Shown here: in pieces, positions 1 to 6,443 of the stretch | Layout of the letters: the number at the start of each line of letters is the position of its first letter | Position numbering within the stretch: the stretch's first letter is position 1 | Assembly: GCA_003663525.1 (NCBI GenBank) | Contig: QMUF01000035.1 | Location: 1-13,061, forward strand | Length of the DNA stretch: 13,061 nt | Direction of reading: 5' to 3' | Source of the DNA: Thermococci archaeon | GTDB lineage: Archaea > Methanobacteriota_B > Thermococci > Thermococcales > Thermococcaceae | Program-made: the position numbers and the translations under genes | The notes under the pieces: generated by a model | Seen by the model: only the letters and a program-made list of their open reading frames with translations | The model's database searches: none | What the model was told of the DNA's origin: nothing

Positions 1-1187
1 TCAATGAAGAGTGCTTTCCTCTCACGCTCGTTTAAAGCCACTAAATCAATCTCCTCATTTTTATGCCACCAGCGGCCGAGTTTAGTGAATTTAAACGGAA
101 GCTCTCCTTCTTTGTTGAGCCGGTGCAGATACTCTTTCACGATTCCTTCAAAGATTGTACCGAGATATTGGTTGAGGTCTTCCATCACAAACTCTACCAC
201 CGTCGCTCCCTCTCCCGTCTCGATAAGGTCCACATTGGGATGAACATAGCGGAACCAGAAAGCGAAATAGGGATCTTTTATATAATACCTCCCCTTTCTG
301 CTTTTCCAGCTGGCTGTAACTGGAACTTCACGCTTTACGAAGTCGAGGTCAATCAGCACGGAGAGATATTTCCCCACGGTTGCTCTTTCAAGACCCGTCT
401 CGTTGATAATTTCTCCTAGGGTTGTTCTACCCTTTCCTATGGCTTCCAGTATGGCAAAATAGTTCCTAGGTTTGTCGAGCTCTTCCATGAGGATAAAGCG
501 GGCATCACCGTAGAGGAAGGAGTCCAGCCTGAAGTAGTCCATCAAATTCCTCCGAATGTCCTGTCTGTCGTTAAATTCAAGGAGATAAGCGGGGGTCCCT
601 CCCAGTATTCCGTAAGCCTTCACAAAGTCCTCAATATCGTATCGAGGGAGAAACTCCCTTGCACTGAAAAAGTCCATAGGCCTGAGTTTGATCTGTGCTG
701 TTCTTCTACCGTAGAGAGGACTCTTATACCCTAGGAGCTTCTCCATCATCGAGATACTGGAACCGCAGATTATCAGAAAGATTTTACTTTTTGACAGCTT
801 TGTATCCCAATATTCTTGTAGGATGGAAGGAAGAGCTCTGTTAGCCTGTACTAGATATGGGAACTCGTCTATGGCAACTATAAACCTCCTGCTGGAGGAC
901 TTTTGGTATAGATACTCGAAGAAGGCATCCCAGTTCTGAAAAGGATTCCTCTTCAAAAATTCGTCCTTGAAGAATTGTGCAATCTTCTGTGAAAAGCGTC
1001 TCAGGTTTTCCATCTCACTTGTCTCTCTCGCAAGGAGATAGATGCCATCGTGTCGTCTGAGAAATTCTAGGAGCAGGGTAGTTTTTCCTATCCTTCTTCT
1101 CCCGTAAATTACTACAAATTCTGCACGCGGGCTTTCCACTCTGTCATCAAGTGCTACAATTTCGGCTTTCCTATTTATGAACGTCAT
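1..1187 (-). CDS. Archaeal AAA ATPase with DUF234 C-terminal domain (partial, C-terminus beyond left edge)
   Basis: The reading frame opens at an ATG ending at 1187, preceded by a GGTGAG ribosome binding site, and stays open for 395 codons to the window edge. Walker A is GRRRIGKT (residues 29-36), Walker B is FIVAIDEF (about 102-109), and a sensor-like CGSS lies at about 141-144. A winged-helix-like stretch (GEIINETGLERATVGKYL) follows in the C-terminal half. The last visible part, with EEIDLVALNE and ALFIE, matches the nuclease-like DUF234 domain (PF03008), whose key E-x-K would lie just outside. This is the PF01637/PF03008 architecture common in Thermococcales. Its cellular role is not established; NTP binding is a safe inference, nuclease activity is not. 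It is divergent from the DUF1616 gene and has its own palindromic promoter. Only a few dozen residues appear to be missing. Confidence 0.93.
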   Translation of the reverse strand, partial: MTFINRKAEIVALDDRVESPRAEFVVIYGRRRIGKTTLLLEFLRRHDGIYLLARETSEMENLRRFSQKIAQFFKDEFLKRNPFQNWDAFFEYLYQKSSSRRFIVAIDEFPYLVQANRALPSILQEYWDTKLSKSKIFLIICGSSISMMEKLLGYKSPLYGRRTAQIKLRPMDFFSAREFLPRYDIEDFVKAYGILGGTPAYLLEFNDRQDIRRNLMDYFRLDSFLYGDARFILMEELDKPRNYFAILEAIGKGRTTLGEIINETGLERATVGKYLSVLIDLDFVKREVPVTASWKSRKGRYYIKDPYFAFWFRYVHPNVDLIETGEGATVVEFVMEDLNQYLGTIFEGIVKEYLHRLNKEGELPFKFTKLGRWWHKNEEIDLVALNERERKALFI

Positions 1188-1189
1188 TA

Positions 1190-1219
1190 TTTACTCACCA
1201 GTAAATTACTTTAAAGTAA
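1190..1219. promoter_or_regulatory. Palindromes over the ATPase start site (putative operator)
   Basis: TTACTTTAAAGTAA at 1206-1219 is a perfect 14-bp palindrome between the TATA box and the start codon. A second inverted pair, TTTACT (1190-1195) and AGTAAA (1200-1205), brackets the ribosome binding site with the same half-site sequence. Together they cover the expected transcription start, the usual place for an archaeal repressor site. The binding protein is unknown; the ATPase's own winged helix is a candidate. Confidence 0.5.
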
Positions 1220-1234
1220 ACTATTTAAACTTTT
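1195..1234 (-). promoter_or_regulatory. Promoter and ribosome binding site of the DUF234 ATPase
   Basis: Read on the minus strand, AAAAGTTTAAATAG at 1234-1221 is a strong archaeal BRE/TATA element. A start site about 25 nt downstream would fall near 1200, leaving a very short leader that holds GGTGAG (1200-1195) six bases before the ATG. Position and motif are seen; the start site is inferred. Confidence 0.7.
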
Positions 1235-1254
1235 ACCCCCATGCATATGATACC

Positions 1255-1270
1255 ATGAACGATCGTTCAT
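1255..1270. promoter_or_regulatory. 16-bp perfect palindrome between divergent genes
   Basis: ATGAACGATCGTTCAT is a perfect palindrome about 26 bp upstream of the TATA box of the ATPase gene and about 40 bp upstream of that of the DUF1616 gene. A further ATGAAC half-site occurs at 1281-1286. Its place between two divergent promoters suits a transcription factor site; no known Thermococcales regulator motif was recognised in it. Confidence 0.4.
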
Positions 1271-1310
1271 TTAACTTGGAATGAACACGTTGGTATTATG
1301 AGGGAAAACC

Positions 1311-1344
1311 ATTTTAAACACTCCTACCCTTTAGTATTGGTGAT
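1311..1344 (+). promoter_or_regulatory. Promoter and ribosome binding site of the DUF1616 gene
   Basis: ATTTTAAAC at 1311-1319 is a TATA-like element, and GGTGAT at 1339-1344 is a good Shine-Dalgarno sequence three bases before the ATG at 1348. The implied leader is very short. Confidence 0.5.
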
Positions 1345-1347
1345 TAA

Positions 1348-2334
1348 ATGAAACCCAAAGATTACTGGGATCTGATAACAATCATCGCACTTTCGCTCCT
1401 TCTTGATCTCCTCATTGCTTTCTATCCGAATAGTTTACTTAGAAAAGCCCTTGGTTTGGCCTTTGTGCTCTTCTTTCCAGGTTATGTTTTTATAACGGCC
1501 CTTTTCCCTGAGAAAAAGGAACTCGACAATCTTGAAAGATTGGCCTTGAGCTTTGGTTTAAGTATAGCGATAGTCCCTCTAATTGGCCTTGGGCTTAACT
1601 ACACTCCTTGGGGGATAAGATTAATTCCAATCCTTGTAAGCCTGACAGTTTTCAACCTCATCTTTGCTGCTGCTGCAATTTACAGAAGGATCAACGCCGT
1701 TGACCCATGGATCCCAAGGATAAGCATTGAAAAACTCAAAGAAGAACTGGAATGGGAGAAATCAAGCAAACTGGACAAAGCTCTAACAGTAATCTTGATC
1801 ATCGCAATAATCTCCTCCATAGCAACCCTGGGCTACGTCATAACCCACCCAAAGCCCGGAGAAAAGTTCACGGAATTTTACATCCTGGGCCCAGAAGGAA
1901 AAGCTGCCGATTATCCAACTGAGCTCTTTGTGGGAGAAAAAGCCAGGGTTATTCTGGGCATAGCGAATCATGAGTACAGAAACGTTACCTATCACGTTGA
2001 AGTCTGGCTGGTCAATCTCACCTATGACTTTGAAACGAATGAAACCATCATATATAATATGTATATTGTGGATTACTTCAACGTAACTTTACCCCATAAG
2101 TCCGTTGATATTGAAGGCAACTGGACGCCTCAGTGGGAGACCAATTACACCTTCACCATAAACAGGCCCGGAAAGTGGCAGCTGTGGTTTTTGCTCTTTA
2201 AGGATGAAAGGCCTCCACTACCCAGCCCAATAAAAGGTGACTATGTTCAAACAAACGCCACTCAGAGAATCCTGGATGCAATAGAGGGCAAAACAATGGG
2301 TTTGAAGCTCAATGTTGAGGTTAGGGAGATTTAA
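1348..2334 (+). CDS. DUF1616 family membrane protein
   Basis: This 328-residue protein has four hydrophobic segments near the N-terminus (about 8-26, 31-52, 64-84 and 90-111), a charged loop, and a fifth segment at about 145-164. An extracytoplasmic domain follows, rich in N-glycosylation sequons (NVT, NLT, NET, NVT, NWT, NYT, NAT). The opening, with LLDLLIAF and LGLAFVLFFPGYVF, and the phrase FYILGPEGKAADYP are typical of DUF1616 (PF07760). The family is widespread in archaea and has no settled function; a surface or envelope role linked to glycosylation is inferred from the topology and sequons. The stop codon overlaps that of the convergent UPF0175 gene by four bases. Confidence 0.88.
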   Translation: MKPKDYWDLITIIALSLLLDLLIAFYPNSLLRKALGLAFVLFFPGYVFITALFPEKKELDNLERLALSFGLSIAIVPLIGLGLNYTPWGIRLIPILVSLTVFNLIFAAAAIYRRINAVDPWIPRISIEKLKEELEWEKSSKLDKALTVILIIAIISSIATLGYVITHPKPGEKFTEFYILGPEGKAADYPTELFVGEKARVILGIANHEYRNVTYHVEVWLVNLTYDFETNETIIYNMYIVDYFNVTLPHKSVDIEGNWTPQWETNYTFTINRPGKWQLWFLLFKDERPPLPSPIKGDYVQTNATQRILDAIEGKTMGLKLNVEVREI

Positions 2335-2627
2335 TCTCTTCTAAAGATGCCCCTGTCCAGTATCTTTTTACATTTCACCTCTGCTATAACGTCTTCCTTG
2401 CTCAGTTTTCTAATGGGGATACCCCTTTTATGGAATTCTTTGATTAACTCTTCTCTGGTAATCCCCAAAAGTTCTGCCGCTTTTCCCAAGCTGATCTTTC
2501 TGTCAAGATAGGCACTAACTATAATTTCCCAAAATAACTCTTTATCTTTTTTCAGGAGCTTTATTATCCGATCTGGATTAAGTGCAGCAATCTTTTCAAA
2601 CTCGCTTATCATCCAAAGCCCTTCCAT
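2331..2627 (-). CDS. UPF0175 family antitoxin-like protein (no adjacent toxin)
   Basis: The 98-residue product contains the UPF0175 helix-turn-helix signature at about 44-80, with KISLGKAAELLGITREELIK and then HKRGIP. The start at 2627 is supported by GGTGAG (2636-2631) three bases upstream and a TATA-like TTAATATAC further up at about 2660-2668. UPF0175 proteins usually act as DNA-binding antitoxins for PIN-like toxins such as DUF3368, yet here the convergent neighbour is a DUF1616 membrane gene and nothing toxin-like adjoins on this strand. It may be an orphan antitoxin, a regulator, or the survivor of a module that lost its toxin. A second UPF0175-like gene with a DUF3368 partner lies about 1.2 kb away. 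Confidence 0.85.
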   Translation of the reverse strand: MEGLWMISEFEKIAALNPDRIIKLLKKDKELFWEIIVSAYLDRKISLGKAAELLGITREELIKEFHKRGIPIRKLSKEDVIAEVKCKKILDRGIFRRD

Positions 2628-2639
2628 TCTCTCACCACT

Positions 2640-3085
2640 TGGATTTAACGGATTTTAAGTATATTAACTTTTTTTCTCTTGAAAGCCTTACCCTTCAGCG
2701 GAATATTTTTATCCCTCTGTTGCTTGCAAGACCCCATGCGAAAAGCGTAAGGTTTAAATACTCTGAGGACACAGTCTCGTAACAGTCGAAAATAGAGAGT
2801 TTAAATTGTTGCAGTTAACGGGGGAAGCCCTTCATTTGTGCTCAAGAATTTCATGCTGTCTTCTCTTCTTTTCCCTCTCTGCAAAACTTGGATAAAAACT
2901 GATACAACTATTTCTTTTTCTGTGATCCTAATCTCAGCATGAAGTTGTTGAATCCCTCTAGAAAGCAGGTAAGGGCTATTTTAAACTTTTTGGAAGCATC
3001 TAGTATTTCAAGCCAATAACTGCTAATTCACCCATTATACAAGAGCCGCCTTCAGGAAGACAATGCGAGTATACATAATGCTTAT
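2640..3085. other. Intergenic stretch with orphan promoter-like sites
   Basis: No convincing gene fills this stretch. It holds two strong TATA-like elements on the plus strand, AAGGTTTAAATAC at about 2749-2761 and GAGTTTAAATTG at about 2798-2809, with no downstream open frame of note, so a small untranslated RNA is possible. A 26-codon frame starts with ATG at 2939 (MKLLNPSRKQVRAIL and on) and ends at 3019. It could be the broken start of a lost gene, but it is too short to identify. Confidence 0.4.
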
Positions 3086-3104
3086 ATATTTGTATTACAA
3101 ATAT
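3086..3104. promoter_or_regulatory. 19-bp palindromic operator of the first vapBC operon
   Basis: ATATTTGTATTACAAATAT has two perfect 9-bp arms around one central base. It overlaps the TATA-like TTATATATTTG (3082-3092) and ends 17 bases before the vapB start. VapB-type ribbon-helix-helix antitoxins characteristically bind palindromes in their own promoter, so autoregulation is the natural reading. Confidence 0.65.
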
Positions 3105-3121
3105 GCCCTTGGGTGAATTAC

Positions 3122-3352
3122 GTGGGGAGTGTTATTAGTATTCGTGTTCCGCCGGAAATTAAGCGCGAAATGGAGAGGTTAAAGGGTGAGGTTAATTGGA
3201 GTGAGGAGATTAGGGAGTTCATAAAAAAGAAAATCAAGGAGTACAAAAAGAAAAAAGCCCTCCAAGAAGTTGTGGCTTACATCCAAACCTTGCCTGAGGC
3301 TCCAAAAGGAACAGCACAAAAGTTGGTGAGGGAGGATCGTGATAGTCATTGA
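3122..3352 (+). CDS. vapB: VapB-type antitoxin, ribbon-helix-helix
   Basis: The 76-residue product begins with VISIRVPPEIKREMERL, the beta strand and first helix of a ribbon-helix-helix DNA-binding domain, followed by a lysine-rich helix and a C-terminal tail expected to bind and inhibit the toxin. GTG at 3122 is preferred because GGGTGA (3111-3116) sits at the right distance; a GTG at 3113 lies inside that site. The gene overlaps the PIN toxin gene by 14 bases, and the upstream palindrome suggests autoregulation. VapB families are very divergent, so the exact subfamily is uncertain, but gene order and domain pattern agree. Confidence 0.85.
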   Translation: MGSVISIRVPPEIKREMERLKGEVNWSEEIREFIKKKIKEYKKKKALQEVVAYIQTLPEAPKGTAQKLVREDRDSH

Positions 3353-3755
3353 CTCTTCAGCTTTTTCAAAATTCTTAATGAAGGAAGAGGAGTGGGAGAA
3401 AGTAATCCCATACTTTGATCCAGATTTAGAACCGCATGCCGTAGACATGTTGATCATTGAGACAACAAACGTAATATGGAAGTACATGAGAAAGTACAAG
3501 CTAATAACGAGAGAGCAGGCCTTAGGACTTTACGAGCAGGTGACAAAGCTCGTGAGGGAGGAAGTTATAATGTTAGAACCAAGTGAGAAATATTTGCAGG
3601 AAGCCTTGAAAATTGCCATGGATTATGACCTTCCCATTTATGACAGCTTATTTTTGACACAAGCAAAGAATTTGAGAGCTGAATTAATCACAAGTGATAA
3701 AAGACAAGAAGAAGTGGCAAGAGAGATAGGAATAGAAGCAACGTACATAGAATAA
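3339..3755 (+). CDS. vapC: VapC-type PIN domain ribonuclease toxin
   Basis: The 138-residue protein has the PIN acidic set: D5 (VIDSSAF), E41 (IIETTNV), D102 (YDSLFL) and D120 (TSDKR). PIN toxins are Mg-dependent endoribonucleases that cut tRNA or rRNA and are held in check by the partner VapB. The start is GTG at 3339, with GGAGG at 3331-3335 just upstream, inside the 3' end of the antitoxin gene; this implies translational coupling. All expected catalytic residues are present, so the toxin looks functional. Confidence 0.9.
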   Translation: MIVIDSSAFSKFLMKEEEWEKVIPYFDPDLEPHAVDMLIIETTNVIWKYMRKYKLITREQALGLYEQVTKLVREEVIMLEPSEKYLQEALKIAMDYDLPIYDSLFLTQAKNLRAELITSDKRQEEVAREIGIEATYIE

Positions 3756-3835
3756 GTAAACCTTCCTTTGCGTTTATACTGTATTCGCCAAAATGTTTTT
3801 ATTCTTTCCAATCTATATTAATTCCAGTGAGGAGT

Positions 3836-4108
3836 ATGCAAGAGATAGAAAAAGTTGTTTGGGGATTTCCCCTGTTCAAGACTTATGAGGAGAAAGAGAG
3901 GTTTTTCAAAGTGTTAGGGCTGCTGGTCTCTCATCAAATAACATTTGAAAAAGCTGCCGAGCTTCTCAAACTCGACAGGGAAAAGCTCGCATTTCTCTTA
4001 GATCTTCTTGAAATTGACTATTCATTCTTGGATGAAGAAGAAGCTAATCTAGAAAGAAGGGCGGTCAAAAAGCTTTTGGAGGAGCTAAAAAGTGAGGATA
4101 GTCTCTAA
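3836..4108 (+). CDS. UPF0175-like antitoxin partner of DUF3368
   Basis: This roughly 90-residue protein carries a diverged UPF0175-like helix-turn-helix (ITFEKAAELLKLDREKLAFLL) and a charged C-terminal helix (RRAVKKLLEELKSED). The chosen start is ATG at 3836, after GTGAGGAG; a GTG at 3827 would add three residues. A TATA-like TTTTTATTC at about 3796-3804 puts the start site near 3826, so the leader would be about ten bases. It overlaps the DUF3368 gene by 17 bases, which fits the known UPF0175-DUF3368 antitoxin-toxin pairing. Family assignment rests on the KAAELL-x-REKL pattern and on context. Confidence 0.75.
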   Translation: MQEIEKVVWGFPLFKTYEEKERFFKVLGLLVSHQITFEKAAELLKLDREKLAFLLDLLEIDYSFLDEEEANLERRAVKKLLEELKSEDSL

Positions 4109-4553
4109 CACTTCTCCGCTGATCTTCTTAGAAAAGCTAAAATACCTCGACAAAATTTTTGATATCTTTAGTGAAGTTATAACCCCAAAGGCAGTTTATG
4201 AGGAAATTAGAGCGAAAAATGACGAATCCTCAAAGAAGATTGCCGAATTAGTCAACATGGGAAAAATCAAAGTCCTCCAAGTAAATGCCGAAGGAATTGT
4301 GGGTCTGCATAAGGGAGAAGCCGAGGCAATAACCTTGGCGAAGAGAAGTAACTGCTGGGTTGTTTTGGATGATTTAAAAGCTAGGAAAGTTGCGAGAAGC
4401 GAAGGAGTGAAGGTAATTGGGATATTGGGTATTCTAAAGCTTTTGAAAGAATTAAACTTAGCCGAATTTGAGCCTGAAGACCTTTTTAAAGAGCTAACTC
4501 AAGTAGGTTTTAGAATTAAAAGGGAGCTGTTCTTTGAGATTTTCAAAGATTAA
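4092..4553 (+). CDS. DUF3368 PIN-like toxin
   Basis: The 153-residue protein matches DUF3368 (PF11848) along its length: IVSNTSPLIFLEKL at the start, PKAVYEEIR at about 32-40, the GEAEAITLA motif at 75-83, VVLDD-x-KAR at about 90-98, and a VGFRIKREL tail. DUF3368 is a branch of the PIN nuclease superfamily. The first acidic position of classical PIN domains is asparagine here (N6), a substitution common in this family; E38, E76, D93 and D94 remain. GTG at 4092 overlaps the antitoxin frame. It is probably an RNA-cleaving toxin, but activity is inferred. Confidence 0.88.
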   Translation: MRIVSNTSPLIFLEKLKYLDKIFDIFSEVITPKAVYEEIRAKNDESSKKIAELVNMGKIKVLQVNAEGIVGLHKGEAEAITLAKRSNCWVVLDDLKARKVARSEGVKVIGILGILKLLKELNLAEFEPEDLFKELTQVGFRIKRELFFEIFKD

Positions 4554-4588
4554 TATGCTTTCAGCATCCAGTCGTAGACTGGAGGAGA

Positions 4589-4663
4589 GTGAAGGGCGAT
4601 AGATGGGCTAAGAGATTGGAAAGAAAAGCTAAGAAATTCCTGGATAAATTAAAGCAGGGGTAA
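4589..4663 (+). CDS. Possible 24-residue basic peptide or gene remnant
   Basis: A GTG at 4589 with an excellent GGAGG (4581-4585) three bases upstream opens a 24-codon frame. Its product is strongly basic and helix-prone: VKGDRWAKRLERKAKKFL followed by DKLKQG. The frame is also open upstream to 4538 without another clear start, so it may instead be the tail of a deleted gene. It lies between the DUF3368 and AbiE modules. No family was recognised, and no promoter of its own is evident. Confidence 0.25.
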   Translation: MKGDRWAKRLERKAKKFLDKLKQG

Positions 4664-4689
4664 AGGATTTACTTCAAGAACTTAAGGAA

Positions 4690-4740
4690 GTTATTTATGT
4701 AACAACTATTAACTTTTTTAAGGATTGTTACATAAATAAC
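4690..4740. promoter_or_regulatory. AbiE promoter flanked by 16-bp inverted repeats
   Basis: GTTATTTATGTAACAA (4690-4705) and its exact reverse complement TTGTTACATAAATAAC (4725-4740) flank a 19-bp spacer that carries the TATA-like CTTTTTTAAGG (about 4713-4722). Each arm is itself partly symmetric (GTTA and TAAC ends), so the pair looks like two operators bracketing the TATA box and start site. AbiEi antitoxins are known to repress their operon by binding two inverted repeats in the promoter. The ATG at 4745 follows five bases after the second arm. Confidence 0.7.
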
Positions 4741-4744
4741 AACC

Positions 4745-5372
4745 ATGAAAAAGCTAATCAAATACATACTTTCCGAATTTGGTGGAAAAGTCGCGGGGAA
4801 GGAAGAAATAGAAGGTGTGTGAAAGGTTTAAGGCAGATGTTGACAAGACAATAAACTTCATGATATCCTATGAATATTTCGTGAGGATTTTAAGAGGTCT
4901 CTACTATGTCAAAACTCTCGAAGAGTTCAAGCTCAAAAAGAGCCTTGATACACTTAGGTTAATTTTTCTCGGCATGGATAAGCTAGGAATAAACTGGTAT
5001 TTTGGTTTATACACTACTCTGAGGCTTAATGGAGTTACTCATGAGTATTTCCCAACAATTTTCGTTTTGAGTGATGCTCTCTACAGACCAAGATCAATAA
5101 ACATTAATGGAGAAAATATCAAATTCATTAAGCTCAAAAAGAGCCTTTTTGGATTTGGGGTAATTGAAAAAAATGGAATAAAATTTTCTGACCTTGAGAA
5201 AACTATACTCGACATAATCTACATCTCCAGATACAGGTCTGTTCCAGAGGAGAGAATTATTTCAGTGGTTGATGAATATAAGACTAAGATTAAAAAAAGA
5301 AAAATTGTGGAATATTTAAAGTTCTACCCAAAGAGTGTTAGAGAGGTTGCTAAAGATGCCGGAGTTGTCTGA
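4745..5372 (+). pseudogene. abiEi: AbiEi-type antitoxin of a type IV system, frameshifted
   Basis: The promoter-proximal ATG at 4745 opens a frame (MKKLIKYILSEFGGKV and on), typical of the AbiEi N-terminal winged helix, but it hits TGA at 4820-4822. The rest of the protein continues in the +1 frame from about 4815 to 5372, with CERFKADVDK, GLYTTLRLNGVTHEYFPTI and FSDLEKTILDIIYISRY. Removing one base in GAAGGTGTG (4811-4819) would join the frames; a 2-base deletion is an equal explanation. A GTG at 4815 could start a shortened protein without the DNA-binding region. The antitoxin normally represses the operon and opposes the AbiEii nucleotidyltransferase. The gene overlaps the toxin frame by 17 bases. 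Confidence 0.75.
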
Positions 5373-5691
5373 GTTTGTTGAATTTATGATGGAGAAATCC
5401 GGTGTTAGGGACTCTTCACTTGTAAAAAGGGACGTTTTAATCCATAGAATCCTGAAGGATATCTTTTCTTCTTGTCTTGGGGATAACTATTTGTTCAAAG
5501 GAGGAAGTTGTCTGGTTAAATGCTACTTAGGCTATTACCGTTTTAGTGTTGATCTTGACTTTACATGGAGAGATCAGATCACATGGAAAAATCTTGGAAA
5601 AAAGAGGTTGAGAAAAGAATTACTTAAGGAGACTGAGAAATTTAGCTCTGTTCTTGAATTAACTGCAAAAGAAAGTTCATGGCTCCAATAA
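5356..5691 (+). pseudogene. abiEii: AbiEii-type nucleotidyltransferase toxin, C-terminally truncated
   Basis: From ATG at 5356, with GAGAGGT upstream at 5341-5347, this frame gives only 111 residues, whereas AbiEii proteins are usually more than twice that. The nucleotidyltransferase core is present: FKGGSCLVKCY (KGGS at about 48-51) and SVDLDF (D66 and D68). The sequence ends shortly after, at ESSWLQ, and no continuation is visible in the other frames before the next promoter. The C-terminal part was therefore probably deleted, and the toxin is likely inactive. Loss of the toxin would remove the need for the antitoxin, which fits the frameshift next door. Confidence 0.75.
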
Positions 5692-5761
5692 TAAGGAAAA
5701 TTAAAAGATTGCACACCAAGAGAAAGTTTTAAATCTCCTGAGGGTTCAATGACTATTGGTG

Positions 5762-5959
5762 GTGAGAGTGGAAGAAATTGAATATGTATATGGAAAAAAT
5801 GGGAAGATCAAAGCTGTTATAATCCCTATAGACCTCTGGGAAAAAATCAAAGCAAAGTTTTTCGACCCTTCTGAGTTTAGGGGAATATACAAAGACTTAA
5901 AAATTGACCTTGAGAAAGAGCTCAGGGAGCTGAGGGAAGAATGGGAAAGGGATATTTAA
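5762..5959 (+). CDS. vapB: VapB-type antitoxin (second VapBC module)
   Basis: This protein of about 65 residues has a short N-terminal beta region (VEEIEYVYGKNGKIKAVIIP), then DLWEKI, and an acidic helical C-terminus (KELRELREEW) suited to toxin binding. The layout resembles Phd/YefM-like VapB proteins of Thermococcales that precede PIN genes. The start is ambiguous among TTG 5756 and GTG 5759, 5762 and 5768; 5762 is chosen so that the product begins MRVEEIEY. A TATA-like AGTTTTAAAT at about 5725-5734 allows only a short leader. It overlaps the toxin gene by 19 bases. No palindromic operator was seen. Confidence 0.75.
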   Translation: MRVEEIEYVYGKNGKIKAVIIPIDLWEKIKAKFFDPSEFRGIYKDLKIDLEKELRELREEWERDI

Positions 5960-6330
5960 TTGATACAAACATTCTGATTTATTATCTGGCCGATGCAATT
6001 CCAAAAGAGGAGATTAATAGAGTGGAAGAAATTCTTAAAACTTCATTTAATATCTCAATAATTACAAAAATTGAGTTCTTAGGTTGGAGGGGACATACCG
6101 AAGAAGGTTTTAAAAAAGCAAAGGAGTTCATAAGCTTCGCTAGGATTATCCCTCTAGAGGATGAAATTGCAAACTTGACAATAGATTTAAGGCGAAAATA
6201 TAAAATTAAACTCCCGGATGCAGTAATCGCTGCAACGGCACTTTATTATGACTTAATCCTGGTCACGAGAAATGAAAAAGACTTTGAGGGAATTAAAGGG
6301 TTGGAAATTTATAATCCTTTTAAGAGTTAG
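5941..6330 (+). CDS. vapC: VapC-type PIN domain ribonuclease toxin (second module)
   Basis: The 129-residue protein has all PIN hallmarks: D8 (YLIDTNILIYYL), E45 (TKIEFLGW), D93 (KLPDAVIAATA) and the VTRNEKDF block with N111 and D114. Such proteins are Mg-dependent RNases inhibited by the upstream antitoxin. The ATG at 5941 is preceded by GAGGGAAG within the antitoxin gene, and the frames overlap, so the two are probably translationally coupled. The toxin looks intact. It differs from the PIN gene at 3339 throughout, so the two modules are unlikely to be recent duplicates. Confidence 0.92.
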   Translation: MGKGYLIDTNILIYYLADAIPKEEINRVEEILKTSFNISIITKIEFLGWRGHTEEGFKKAKEFISFARIIPLEDEIANLTIDLRRKYKIKLPDAVIAATALYYDLILVTRNEKDFEGIKGLEIYNPFKS

Positions 6331-6412
6331 AAGATTCTAATGCTTCTTGCTTCGAAGGTTGACTTCCTCTTGCCCTAAAGGATGAGACTTTTGAAGAAAA
6401 TGCAACCACAGA

Positions 6413-6420
6413 TTTTATAA
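6413..6420 (+). promoter_or_regulatory. TATA box for an apparently leaderless operon
   Basis: TTTTATAA is centred about 27 bases before the ATG at 6444, and no Shine-Dalgarno sequence lies between. The transcript of the OB-repeat protein and permease operon probably begins at or next to the start codon. Confidence 0.55.
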
Positions 6421-6443
6421 GCCCTTCATTCTTACTATCAATC

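Noticed and set aside
63..419. Plus-strand open frames over the left ATPase
   Set aside because: They are antisense to a 395-codon frame with Walker A and B motifs and have no promoter or recognisable domain.
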